From an uncultured Eubacteriales bacterium (GTDB taxonomy: Bacteria > Bacillota > Clostridia > Oscillospirales > Oscillospiraceae), in assembly GCA_900551495.1 (NCBI GenBank), contig URWG01000005.1, forward strand, positions 1 through 25,871: a DNA stretch of 25,871 bases. The letters are read 5' to 3'. The notes below the pieces were generated by a model. That model had not been told where the DNA came from. It ran no database searches and saw nothing but the letters and a program-made list of their open reading frames with translations. Each line of letters begins with the position of its first letter. Position 1 is the stretch's first letter. This document shows, one piece after another, positions 1-6,988 of the stretch. Position numbers and translations under genes: made by a program.

Positions 1-6
1 CGGACT

Positions 7-80
7 TTTTTGACAGTCTGGGGGGGCAAGCCGCAAGGCTTGACCCCCTTAGCGTGTCGAAAAACTACCTCGCAATGACA
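7..80. repeat. Hairpin-rich intergenic repeat, left edge
   Basis: A GC-rich hairpin lies at 21-48: GGGGGGCAAGCC pairs with GGCTTGACCCCC across a GCAA tetraloop, with one G-A mismatch. It is flanked by TTTTTTGACA (6-15) and TGTCGAAAAA (55-64), a near-perfect inverted repeat. CTCGCAATGACA at 69-80 is the exact reverse complement of TGTCATTGCGAG at 20753-20764. AGCGTGTCGAAAAAC at 51-65 matches, in reverse complement, 14 of 15 bases at 20945-20959. This is therefore a member of a dispersed repeat family. It may continue beyond the left edge. Confidence 0.6.
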
Positions 81-117
81 GACCGGACTTCTTTGCCCCC
101 CTGTTTTGATTATTTAA

Positions 118-157
118 GGCTCCTTCGTATCGGTTCGGTACGAAGGAGCCCCTTTTT
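118..157 (-). terminator. Hairpin terminator of the tyrosine-kinase operon
   Basis: A perfect 12-bp stem, GGCTCCTTCGTA (118-129) with TACGAAGGAGCC (139-150), has a 9-nt loop and starts directly after the stop codon at 156-158. On the minus strand the hairpin is preceded by A5 and followed by TTAAATAAT, a weak U-tract. On the plus strand it is followed by CCTTTTT, so it could act in both directions. Confidence 0.65.
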
Positions 158-1634
158 ACGGTTCGGTGTCGTGGGAAAGGTCAATGTCGGTTCGGTTGGT
201 ATAGGCGGAGGAGTAGCGGTAGCCGTCGGCATAACCGCCGTACTTTCCGCCGTAGCCGTAGCGGGCGAGATTCGATTGCGTGCAGTTCAGAATGCAGCCG
301 AGCAGCTCAACGCCGTCGGCGGAAAGCGACTGGATGGTGTCCTGAATCTGCCCCGCGTTGGCAAGCCCCTGCCGCACGACGTAGAGTGTGCCGTCAACGT
401 ATTTTGCGAGGGTCGCCGCGTCGGAAAGAATCCCCGCGGGCGGCGAGTCGATGATGATATAATCCAGCTTGCTGCGCAGCAGGTCCATAAGCTGATGCAT
501 TTTGTCGGAATCCAGCAAAACCTGCGGCTGGGTACTGGTCTTGTCGCCCGAGAGCAGGAGCAGCTTTGAATTCGGAACGGTCAGCAGTCGAAAATTCTGT
601 GCCTTGCCGGAGAGGATGTCAACCAAGCCGTCGGAGGGGGCCTTCAGCCCGAACGCCGACTTCAACGTCTGCTTGCGCAGGTCGCCGTCCACGAGAATGA
701 CCCGTTTGCCTTCGGCAGCCAGCGAAAGGGCAAGATTTGCGGCGATGGTACTTTTGCCCTCGTTGGGAAGTGTGCTGGTGACCATAAGGGCGCGGGCATC
801 GATCGCCGAAGCCTGCCGCAGCAGCTTGACGCGGAGGTTTCGAATGGACTCGGAGAAGGCGGTTGCAACGTGCGGATCGGTAACAAGCAGACGGAAGCCG
901 ACCTTTCGGGAGTGCTTTTTCTGCCGTATCCACGGAACATAGCCGAGGCACTTCAGATTGATGAGACGGTGCAGGTCCTCGGCGGTGTGGACAGTCTTGC
1001 GCGACATGGAGAGCAAATAGATGCCCGCAAATCCGAGCAGTAGGGTGACAAATGCGAAGATCAGCCCCTGACGGGAGGCGGAATTCTGATTGGAGGGGGT
1101 CGCCGGCGGCGCGGTGGGCAGCGTGATGATCTGAATTTGCGTATCGCCGATGATGGAACTTGCCGCGTGAGGATAAATCTCGACCGTAGCCAAGAGGACG
1201 TCGAAGGCTGCCTGCGGGTCGCGGCTCTGCGACGTCAGAGTAAACAGCGCGGCATCTGCGGTCGCCTTGGCGGTGACGGTCGCGTTGATTTCCGTGGTCT
1301 GAAGCTTTTGGCGCAGAAGCTCGCGCGCGGTATCGCTCGAAATAATATAGGGGAAGGTCGCGGCAAGGTTGGAGGCTGCCGAAATGCTCAGATAAGTCTT
1401 GTAGCTGAGCAGGTCGTTCGTGTCGGTGTAGGTGGCGGTGACGGAAAAAACGGCGCTGCTGGAATAGAGCGGGCGATAATTGCGGTCGGTGGTATAGTAC
1501 CCGAGCGCTCCGACAAGAACCGCAAGCAGCACCACGATCCATCCGAGCCGCTTTGCCGCGCCGATGAAATTGCAAAGGATCAGCTTGAGGTTCGGCTCCG
1601 GCGTATCAATGCCGGACGGCATTTTCTCATCCAT
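156..1634 (-). CDS. Wzz-domain tyrosine kinase (BY-kinase), second copy
   Basis: This 492-residue protein fuses a polysaccharide co-polymerase (Wzz) part to a cytoplasmic BY-kinase, a family that autophosphorylates on tyrosine and controls capsule or exopolysaccharide assembly. A membrane segment lies near residues 30-48, then an extracytoplasmic Wzz region, a Pro-rich stretch (TLPTAPPATPSN) and a second membrane segment near 190-210. The kinase has Walker A (PNEGKST), A' (VILVDGDLRK) and Walker B (YIIIDSPPAG). The C-terminus is Tyr-rich, with seven tyrosines in about 25 residues (RYGYGGKYGGYADGYRYSS). I chose ATG 1634 because AAGGAGGAG lies just upstream and it overlaps the previous gene by 8 bp, suggesting translational coupling. 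The open frame extends 33 codons further upstream, but that stretch only reads the tyrosine-tail repeat of the upstream gene out of frame. Confidence 0.88.
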   Translation of the reverse strand: MDEKMPSGIDTPEPNLKLILCNFIGAAKRLGWIVVLLAVLVGALGYYTTDRNYRPLYSSSAVFSVTATYTDTNDLLSYKTYLSISAASNLAATFPYIISSDTARELLRQKLQTTEINATVTAKATADAALFTLTSQSRDPQAAFDVLLATVEIYPHAASSIIGDTQIQIITLPTAPPATPSNQNSASRQGLIFAFVTLLLGFAGIYLLSMSRKTVHTAEDLHRLINLKCLGYVPWIRQKKHSRKVGFRLLVTDPHVATAFSESIRNLRVKLLRQASAIDARALMVTSTLPNEGKSTIAANLALSLAAEGKRVILVDGDLRKQTLKSAFGLKAPSDGLVDILSGKAQNFRLLTVPNSKLLLLSGDKTSTQPQVLLDSDKMHQLMDLLRSKLDYIIIDSPPAGILSDAATLAKYVDGTLYVVRQGLANAGQIQDTIQSLSADGVELLGCILNCTQSNLARYGYGGKYGGYADGYRYSSAYTNRTDIDLSHDTEP

Positions 1635-3123
1635 CCTGCCTCTCCTCCTTCCCGACCTCGGCTCGACGGGAATTGCCGTATCCGTAGTCATAACTGTAGC
1701 GGTGTCCGTATCCGTAGCCGTACCCGTATCCATAGCCGTAGCCGTAGCCGTACTGACCGGCGTACAGGATGGGGATACGCAGGGCGCGGAAATCGTTCAG
1801 CACATAGCCGAGCAGCTCGCTGTGCGTATCGGTGAGTGTGTCAATCGCGTCGTTGATGTCGATCGCGGCGGCGGAATCCTGCCGCACGACCAAAAACGAG
1901 GCGTCGACAGCGTCTGCAATGACCTCTGCGTCGGCGAAAAGACCGATCGGCGGTGTGTCGATGATGATATAGCCGAATTCCTCCCGCAGCGGCGCGAGAA
2001 GGCTGCGGAAGCTGTCGGCAGTGAGCGCTTCCGCGCTGCGCCGGGGGAGAGTCTGCGCAAACAGCACGCAGAGCTTGCTGCCGCGCACCGAGGAAACGCA
2101 GGCTTTTGCGTCCGTTTCCCGACCGGTGAGCAGGGCGTCAAGCCCCTTGCTGCGCGGCATCGTGCTGCCGAAGATGCGGGCTTGCGACGGCTTGCGGAGG
2201 TCGGCGTCGATCAGCAGGACGCGGCGGTGCTTCTGCGCAAGAGAGAGGGCGAGATTTGCCGCAACGGTCGATTTGCCCTCGCTTTCGCCGCAGCTTGTGA
2301 CCACAAAGACGCGGTGCCCGTTTTTGAGCTTGTCCCGCTCAATACGGGCGCGGAGCCGATGGACCGTTTCGGTATAGTAAAAGCTGCACGTCGGATCGGT
2401 GATGAGCAGCGGGGACCTTCTGCGGTGCAGAAGGTCAGGAAGGGAGCGGCGGCGCTGCTCGTGCCAAATCGTTGCAAGCGATACGCCGTCGATCTTGTGC
2501 TTTGCGCCGCTGACGGTCTGAATCCTGTCGGCATTCAGGGAGAAGGCGATCAGCAGGACAACCATTACCGCGGCAAAGAGCGGCGCGGAGAGCAGCAGAA
2601 TGTTGCGCCGTACCGCGCTGCCGTTCGGCTCGGTGGGGATGGTGGGTCCGTTGATGGGATCAAGCAGCGCATTGACGAAGATCGCCGAGGAATAGGGGCT
2701 GTGCGTCTCGATGATCGCCAAGGCGCATTTGTATGCCGTCTCCGGCGAATCTGCCTGCACGGTCATGATGATAATGTTGGTTTTTTCCGGCACTCTGACG
2801 CTGACCGTGGCGGGGAAGGAGGACAGACCGAGGTGCTTTGCCGCCTCCGAACGGATCAGATCGCTTTGCAGCAGCTCGCCGAACTGCTCCGAAACGGCTT
2901 GGGTCGCGGCGACGGTGACGTTGGTGCTGACGGTGCTGCGGGCGGTGACGGCAAAGGTCGTCGAGCTGGAATAGGTCGGCTTTGCGCCGAAGCGCATCAG
3001 CAGGGAGACGAGCATCGCCCCGATCAGCGCAGCCAAAAGAACGAGGTCGATATGGTGCAGGACGAAGCGGAACAGACACCGTGGGTCGGCGTCGCTCCAC
3101 AGATACTTCTTTTGTTCTTCCAC
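1627..3123 (-). CDS. Wzz-domain tyrosine kinase (BY-kinase) with Tyr-Gly tail, first copy
   Basis: This 498-residue protein has the same architecture as its downstream neighbour. Membrane segments lie near residues 24-43 and 174-193 and flank a Wzz-type extracytoplasmic region. The cytoplasmic BY-kinase has Walker A (GESEGKST), A' (VLLIDADLRK) and Walker B (YIIIDTPPIG). The C-terminal tail carries about twelve tyrosines, mostly as Tyr-Gly dipeptides, followed by a charged end (EVGKEERQDG). In this family the C-terminal tyrosines are the autophosphorylation sites. The start is GTG at 3123, with AAGGAGG 5 nt upstream overlapping the stop of the preceding gene. Firmicutes such as Streptococcus and Bacillus usually split this protein into adaptor and kinase; here both copies are fused. 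The two kinases are clearly diverged, not a recent duplication. Confidence 0.88.
   Translation of the reverse strand: MEEQKKYLWSDADPRCLFRFVLHHIDLVLLAALIGAMLVSLLMRFGAKPTYSSSTTFAVTARSTVSTNVTVAATQAVSEQFGELLQSDLIRSEAAKHLGLSSFPATVSVRVPEKTNIIIMTVQADSPETAYKCALAIIETHSPYSSAIFVNALLDPINGPTIPTEPNGSAVRRNILLLSAPLFAAVMVVLLIAFSLNADRIQTVSGAKHKIDGVSLATIWHEQRRRSLPDLLHRRRSPLLITDPTCSFYYTETVHRLRARIERDKLKNGHRVFVVTSCGESEGKSTVAANLALSLAQKHRRVLLIDADLRKPSQARIFGSTMPRSKGLDALLTGRETDAKACVSSVRGSKLCVLFAQTLPRRSAEALTADSFRSLLAPLREEFGYIIIDTPPIGLFADAEVIADAVDASFLVVRQDSAAAIDINDAIDTLTDTHSELLGYVLNDFRALRIPILYAGQYGYGYGYGYGYGYGYGHRYSYDYGYGNSRRAEVGKEERQDG
1675..1752 (-). repeat. Hexanucleotide repeat encoding the Tyr-Gly tail
   Basis: On the minus strand a run of TAC-GGN units (about eight at 1705-1752, with variant units on to 1675) encodes alternating Tyr and Gly, then His-Arg-Tyr-Ser-Tyr-Asp-Tyr-Gly-Tyr-Gly. 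Unit changes of 6 bp would keep the frame and alter the number of tyrosines. The third-base variants (GGC, GGA, GGG) show that the array is not perfectly homogeneous. Confidence 0.8.
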
Positions 3124-3133
3124 AGGCGCCTCC

Positions 3134-3961
3134 TTACTCGACGATTACCGTAAGGATTACGGTATAGGTCAGATCCCGATCGTTTGTGTAGGAATAGCGG
3201 ATGAATTGACTGCCGAGCAGGGAGGTATCGACCGAGCCTTCGATCGTGATGTCGCCGGGCTTGAGCGTCTTGCCGTTCACGGAGGTGTGGGCTTCGGAGA
3301 TATAATCCGCGAGCGTGCTGTCGGAGAACTCGCTGTCCTGCGCCACATAGATCAGATAGTCCGAAAGGCGGAGAACGGGATAGCGCGGCGTGGCGTTTTG
3401 TATCAGCACGATGAGATCTGCGATGGAGGTGTCGCCGAGGCGATTTGTGACCTGTACACTGATGGGATATTCGCCGGGCTGCTCGTTGGAGAGCGTGGAG
3501 GCGGCGATACGGATACGGTCGGAGATGTCGCCGTCGATGACATCCGAGGCGGTCAGACGGTCGGTAAGGGAAATATCGCTGCCGACGTTAAAGTTCAGCG
3601 GGCGCGACAGGGCAAAATGCGGCTCGCTGTAATCCGTGTAATTGACCGTGCGCGAAAAAGTGCAGTAGTTGGAGGCACTGTCAAAAACGGCGTAGTTGAC
3701 GGTCGCGCTGTTCGAGCCGGTCAGGTGCGAGACACGCCGAACGATGATGCGGTCGGTGATGTCGCCGTCGCGGTCGTCCGTTGCCGTCAGTCCGGCGCAC
3801 AGCTCGCGGTCGGTCGCCGTGACGCTGATCTCCAACGGGATGCCGTCGGAGACGATCTGCGGCGCGGTGCGGTCGTCGTTCCTGCTGTATAAAAAGACCG
3901 CGCCGAAGACGACGGAGGTGATCAGAAACAGGACGATTACCGCAATTCTCAGTTTTTTCAT
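3134..3961 (-). CDS. Membrane-anchored Ig-like (DUF5011-type) protein in EPS operon
   Basis: This 275-residue protein starts MKKLRIAVIVLFLITSVVFG, an N-terminal membrane anchor or signal segment. The rest looks extracellular. Two repeats carry the signature of bacterial Ig-like/DUF5011 domains (TATDDRDGDITDRIIV and TASDVIDGDISDRIRI), each followed by a beta-rich segment ending in a strand such as TVNYAVFD. A third, less clear beta region follows. The start ATG at 3961 overlaps the phosphatase stop as ATGA (3958-3961). An in-frame extension to 4366 is only the shadow of the phosphatase gene. No catalytic motif is visible. Its place between phosphatase and kinases suggests a surface-exposed binding or scaffold role in polysaccharide export, which is inference only. 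Confidence 0.78.
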   Translation of the reverse strand: MKKLRIAVIVLFLITSVVFGAVFLYSRNDDRTAPQIVSDGIPLEISVTATDRELCAGLTATDDRDGDITDRIIVRRVSHLTGSNSATVNYAVFDSASNYCTFSRTVNYTDYSEPHFALSRPLNFNVGSDISLTDRLTASDVIDGDISDRIRIAASTLSNEQPGEYPISVQVTNRLGDTSIADLIVLIQNATPRYPVLRLSDYLIYVAQDSEFSDSTLADYISEAHTSVNGKTLKPGDITIEGSVDTSLLGSQFIRYSYTNDRDLTYTVILTVIVE

Positions 3962-4707
3962 AGCATTACCTCGGACGGGGCGCAGACCGGCTTGTTGCCG
4001 ATAATGCGTCTCGGGTTTTCCTCCAGCAGGAGGTGCAGGTATTCCCTCGGGCAGTGCCGCTCCGCCATCGACTGCAGCGAGAGAAAGCCGGTCGGACGGC
4101 GGACGGGGTCGTGCGCGTCGGTGGCGATCACATGGACAAGCCCGCGGTGCAGCAGCCAAAGCGCGGTCTGCTCGGCATCGATGCCCAGCCGCCCGAGCAG
4201 GCTGCCCTTGTTTATTTGGATGATATAGCCGTCGGCAAACCACTCGGCAACGAGCGAGGGTCTGCGCTGCACGGCGGTGTAGCGCTCGGGATGTGCCACC
4301 ACCGGTATCAGCCCGTGCCGTACAACGGCGGCAAGCAGAGAGGTGATCTCGCGCTCGTCCGCCCAAAAGCGAAATTCCACCAAAAGATAGTGTGAGCGAT
4401 TCAGCGTGACGAGGCGACCGCCGTCCAAAAGCTGCCGAAAATCGGCGGGATGGGCAAGGATCTCCGCGCCGGGCAGCAGCGTCAGCGGAATACGGTGCTG
4501 GCGCAGCAGAGCGCGGAAAAGCTCAAACGCCTCGGCATACTTGCGTCCGTCGGCAAGCAGCCGCGCCCCGCGCAGATTGCAGTGCGGCGTGGCGACGATC
4601 GTGTCAACGCCTGCCCGCAGAGAGTGCTCCGCCATCGCACAGGCAACGGCGGCATTCGCGGCGCCGTCGTCCACGCCGGGGATGATATGGCAGTGCAGGT
4701 CGATCAT
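3958..4707 (-). CDS. cpsB: PHP-family protein tyrosine phosphatase, CpsB/YwqE type
   Basis: This 249-residue protein is a metal-dependent phosphatase of the PHP family. Such enzymes dephosphorylate the tyrosine tail of the cognate BY-kinase and so reset capsule or exopolysaccharide assembly. All expected metal-binding motifs are visible: DLHCHIIPGVDDGA at residues 3-16, TPHC near 40, GAEI near 80, AHPERY near 138 and ATDAHD near 194. Length matches the family. ATG 4707 has GGAGG 7 nt upstream. It is the first gene of a four-gene minus-strand operon and is joined to the next gene by a 4-bp ATGA overlap. No glycosyltransferase, flippase or polymerase gene is present in this operon. Confidence 0.9.
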   Translation of the reverse strand: MIDLHCHIIPGVDDGAANAAVACAMAEHSLRAGVDTIVATPHCNLRGARLLADGRKYAEAFELFRALLRQHRIPLTLLPGAEILAHPADFRQLLDGGRLVTLNRSHYLLVEFRFWADEREITSLLAAVVRHGLIPVVAHPERYTAVQRRPSLVAEWFADGYIIQINKGSLLGRLGIDAEQTALWLLHRGLVHVIATDAHDPVRRPTGFLSLQSMAERHCPREYLHLLLEENPRRIIGNKPVCAPSEVML

Positions 4708-4761
4708 GACAAATCCTCCGCAGACGGCGCTCGGCTCGGACGCCGACAGTCAACAAAAATG

Positions 4762-4787
4762 ATAATATCAAATCAAATCATATCATA
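4762..4787 (-). promoter_or_regulatory. Candidate promoter region of the cpsB operon
   Basis: The 257-bp gap at 4708-4964 separates divergent operons and is AT-rich in an otherwise GC-rich window. On the minus strand TATGAT (4787-4782) and TATTAT (4767-4762) resemble -10 boxes. Neither has a good -35 at the right spacing, so the exact promoter is uncertain. No operator or riboswitch fold was recognised here. Confidence 0.3.
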
Positions 4788-4855
4788 GGAAATTTTAGAA
4801 TTCAACAGAAAAAAACAATAATACGTGAGAAAACGAGGTAAAATTGTGCGAAAGG

Positions 4856-4884
4856 TTGATTTTTGCAAAGGATTCTGCTAATAT
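4856..4884 (+). promoter_or_regulatory. Sigma-A promoter of the trmH-like/dprA/topA operon
   Basis: TTGATT (4856-4861) and TAATAT (4879-4884) are separated by 17 bp. TGC immediately before the -10 gives an extended -10. The start of transcription would be near 4891, leaving about 75 nt of leader before the ATG at 4965. Confidence 0.65.
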
Positions 4885-4964
4885 ACAGTTGTATTTGTGT
4901 GCATATTCAGCGGCACAGGTGCGAAAAACAGGCCGTAACGGTTTGATTTGACGAGGAAACGCGG

Positions 4965-5711
4965 ATGGAACGGATCACGAGCAGCAAAAACCCCCTGATT
5001 TCTCATATTCGGCGGCTGCGGACGGACCGCGCCTACCGCGAGGAGAGCGGCGAGTTCGTCTGCGACGGCTGGAAGCTGCTCGGCGAGGCACTGGCGTGGT
5101 ATCCGTCGCTCCGAACCGTTGTGCTTACCGAGGGCGAGAACTGTCCCGCGCTGCCCGACGACTGCCGCGTTGTCTGCGTGCCCGAGAGTCTGATGCAGAG
5201 CCTTTCCGGTATGCGCTCGCCGCAGGGCGTGCTTTTTACCTGCGCTCTGCCAAAACCGACATCGGTGCGTCTGCGGGCGGGAATGCTGCTGCTGGATCGC
5301 ATTCAGGACCCGGGCAACCTCGGGACGATTCTGCGGACGGCGGATGCGTTTGAAATTCCCGTGGTCATGACCGACGGCTGTGCCGATGCCTTTTCCGAAA
5401 AGACCGTCCGTGCCTCGATGGGTGCGGTGCTGCGAACGCCGCCCTGCAGCCTGCCGCTGGAGCAGGTGCTTGCCCAATGCGCCGAAAACGGGATCTCTCT
5501 TGCGGCGACGGCGCTGACCGAGACGGCGCAGACGCTGACGCAGCTTGATCTGCGCGATTATTTGGTCGTGATCGGCAGCGAGGGACAGGGCGTTTGCGGG
5601 GAGCTCCTCCGCGCTTCGCAAAAACAGATCATGATTCCCATGCAGCCGCGCTGTGAATCGCTCAATGCGGCGGTCGCTGCGGCGATCGTGCTGTGGCAGA
5701 TGCGCGGCTGA
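4965..5711 (+). CDS. TrmH/SpoU-family RNA 2'-O-ribose methyltransferase
   Basis: This 248-residue protein is a SPOUT-class enzyme predicted to methylate a ribose 2'-OH in rRNA or tRNA using S-adenosylmethionine. An N-terminal substrate-binding part (residues 1-95, starting with the typical ITSSKNPLI) precedes the catalytic domain. The three SPOUT motifs are clear: DPGNLGTILRTADAF near residue 111, IGSEGQG near 203, and IPM followed by ESLNAAVAAAI near 224-240, which forms the knot and binds the cofactor. SMGAVLRTPP is also typical. GAGG lies about 8 nt before the ATG. It is the first gene of the plus-strand operon. The exact substrate base cannot be read from the sequence. Confidence 0.88.
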   Translation: MERITSSKNPLISHIRRLRTDRAYREESGEFVCDGWKLLGEALAWYPSLRTVVLTEGENCPALPDDCRVVCVPESLMQSLSGMRSPQGVLFTCALPKPTSVRLRAGMLLLDRIQDPGNLGTILRTADAFEIPVVMTDGCADAFSEKTVRASMGAVLRTPPCSLPLEQVLAQCAENGISLAATALTETAQTLTQLDLRDYLVVIGSEGQGVCGELLRASQKQIMIPMQPRCESLNAAVAAAIVLWQMRG

Positions 5712-5739
5712 GCTTGGGTCGAGCGAAAGAGAGAGAAGT

Positions 5740-6948
5740 ATGCTCAAGCATTGGATATGGTTGACGAACCGAAAAGGGATCGGCACCGTCGGACGGGCAA
5801 GGCTTTTACGGCTGTTCGGCTCGGCGGAGCGGATTTATGCGCTGACGGAGCGCGAGTGCAGCGAGACGGAGGGCTTTGAGGCGGGCTGGCTTGAGGGCGT
5901 GATGGATAAGTCCCTCGACACGTCGCTGAAAATTCTTGAGGATTGCGACAATAAGGACATCTCCGTGCTGACCTACGGGGACGCGGCGTATCCCGACCGT
6001 CTGCGCAACCTTCCCGATCCGCCCGTTGTGCTGTATTACCGCGGCAATCTCCCCGAGATTGACACCGAGGCGGTCATCGGCATCGTCGGCACCAGGAAAT
6101 GCAGCGCCTACGGACTGCTCCACGCGAAGCAGTTTGCAAAGCTGATCGCTGCCAGCGGCGGTATCGTCGTCTCGGGCGGTGCGCGGGGCATTGATACAAT
6201 GGCGCTGCGCGGTGCGCTGGATTCGGCAATGCCGGTCGTCTGCGTGCTCGGCTGCGGCGTCGATGTGCCGTATCCGCCGGAAAACCGCTTCTTATTCCGC
6301 GACATCATGCAGCACGGCTGTGTAATCAGCGAGTATCCGCCCGCGACCAAGCCGAATGCGGGCAATTTCCCCGTCCGCAATCGAATTATCAGCGGGCTTT
6401 CGCTGGGGATCCTCGTCGTCGAGGCGCCCGAGAAAAGCGGTGCACTCATTACGGCGAATCTTGCGCTGGAGCAGGGCAGGGACGTTTTTGCCGTCCCGGG
6501 CAATATCGGCGTGAAAAATAATGAGGGAACCAATCGCCTTCTGCGCGAGGGCGCGATTATGGCAATGGACGGCTGGGACGTCGTTTCGAACTATCTCCAT
6601 CTGTATCCGGACAAGCTTGCCGACGGGCGCACCAAGGAGTCGATGGCGCGGGTCTATCAGGCAAGATTCGGGCGGGCGCTGCCGGTTTATTCCCCGATTC
6701 CGGAGGCGGACGACAAAATAAGCGTTGACAATCCCGCGCCGCACGCGTATAGTGACGAAAAGAGAGCCGAGCTGAAGCAGGAGGAGCAGACCGTCCTTCA
6801 ATGCGTGACGGCACAGCCGATTCACGCCGACGAGATCGTTTCAGCTTCGGGTCTTACGGCGCAGCAGACATCCGCCGCGCTGACAATGCTTCAAATCCGC
6901 GGGCTGATTCGCAAGCTGAGCGGAAATTATTATCAAAGGAAGCTCTGA
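5740..6948 (+). CDS. dprA: DNA-processing protein DprA
   Basis: This 402-residue protein binds single-stranded DNA entering the cell during transformation and loads RecA onto it. An N-terminal SAM-like helical part (residues 1-70) is followed by the Rossmann-like DprA domain (about 105-310) with GTRKCSAYG, VSGGARGIDTMA, LGCGVDVPYPPEN, FPVRNRIISGLS and VVEAPEKSGALITANLALEQGRD-type motifs split over 210-255. A winged-helix domain at about 345-400 (HADEIVSASGLTAQQ) is present, as in the longer family members. I start it at ATG 5740 (MLKHWIWL), 28 nt after the methyltransferase stop, with a purine-rich but weak ribosome site (GAGAGAAG). The in-frame upstream extension overlaps the previous gene. 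dprA next to topA is a common Gram-positive arrangement. DprA alone does not prove natural competence. Confidence 0.93.
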   Translation: MLKHWIWLTNRKGIGTVGRARLLRLFGSAERIYALTERECSETEGFEAGWLEGVMDKSLDTSLKILEDCDNKDISVLTYGDAAYPDRLRNLPDPPVVLYYRGNLPEIDTEAVIGIVGTRKCSAYGLLHAKQFAKLIAASGGIVVSGGARGIDTMALRGALDSAMPVVCVLGCGVDVPYPPENRFLFRDIMQHGCVISEYPPATKPNAGNFPVRNRIISGLSLGILVVEAPEKSGALITANLALEQGRDVFAVPGNIGVKNNEGTNRLLREGAIMAMDGWDVVSNYLHLYPDKLADGRTKESMARVYQARFGRALPVYSPIPEADDKISVDNPAPHAYSDEKRAELKQEEQTVLQCVTAQPIHADEIVSASGLTAQQTSAALTMLQIRGLIRKLSGNYYQRKL

Positions 6949-6988
6949 TATTCGGAGCTTCCCAAAGAACGTAGTTGGAGGTTCCTGC

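Noticed and set aside
1635..1733. Longer N-terminus for the second kinase
   Set aside because: The extra residues (TGTATDTDTATV) are the out-of-frame reading of the upstream tyrosine-tail repeat; ATG 1634 has the ribosome site.
1564..3153. 529-codon open frame opposite the first BY-kinase
   Set aside because: It is antisense to a gene with clear Walker motifs, has Arg/Gly-rich low-information protein and no ribosome site; it is a GC-codon shadow.
4878..5786. 302-codon minus-strand frame opposite the SpoU methyltransferase
   Set aside because: The plus strand has unambiguous SPOUT motifs and a promoter; the antisense protein is His/Arg/Gln-rich with no recognisable domain.
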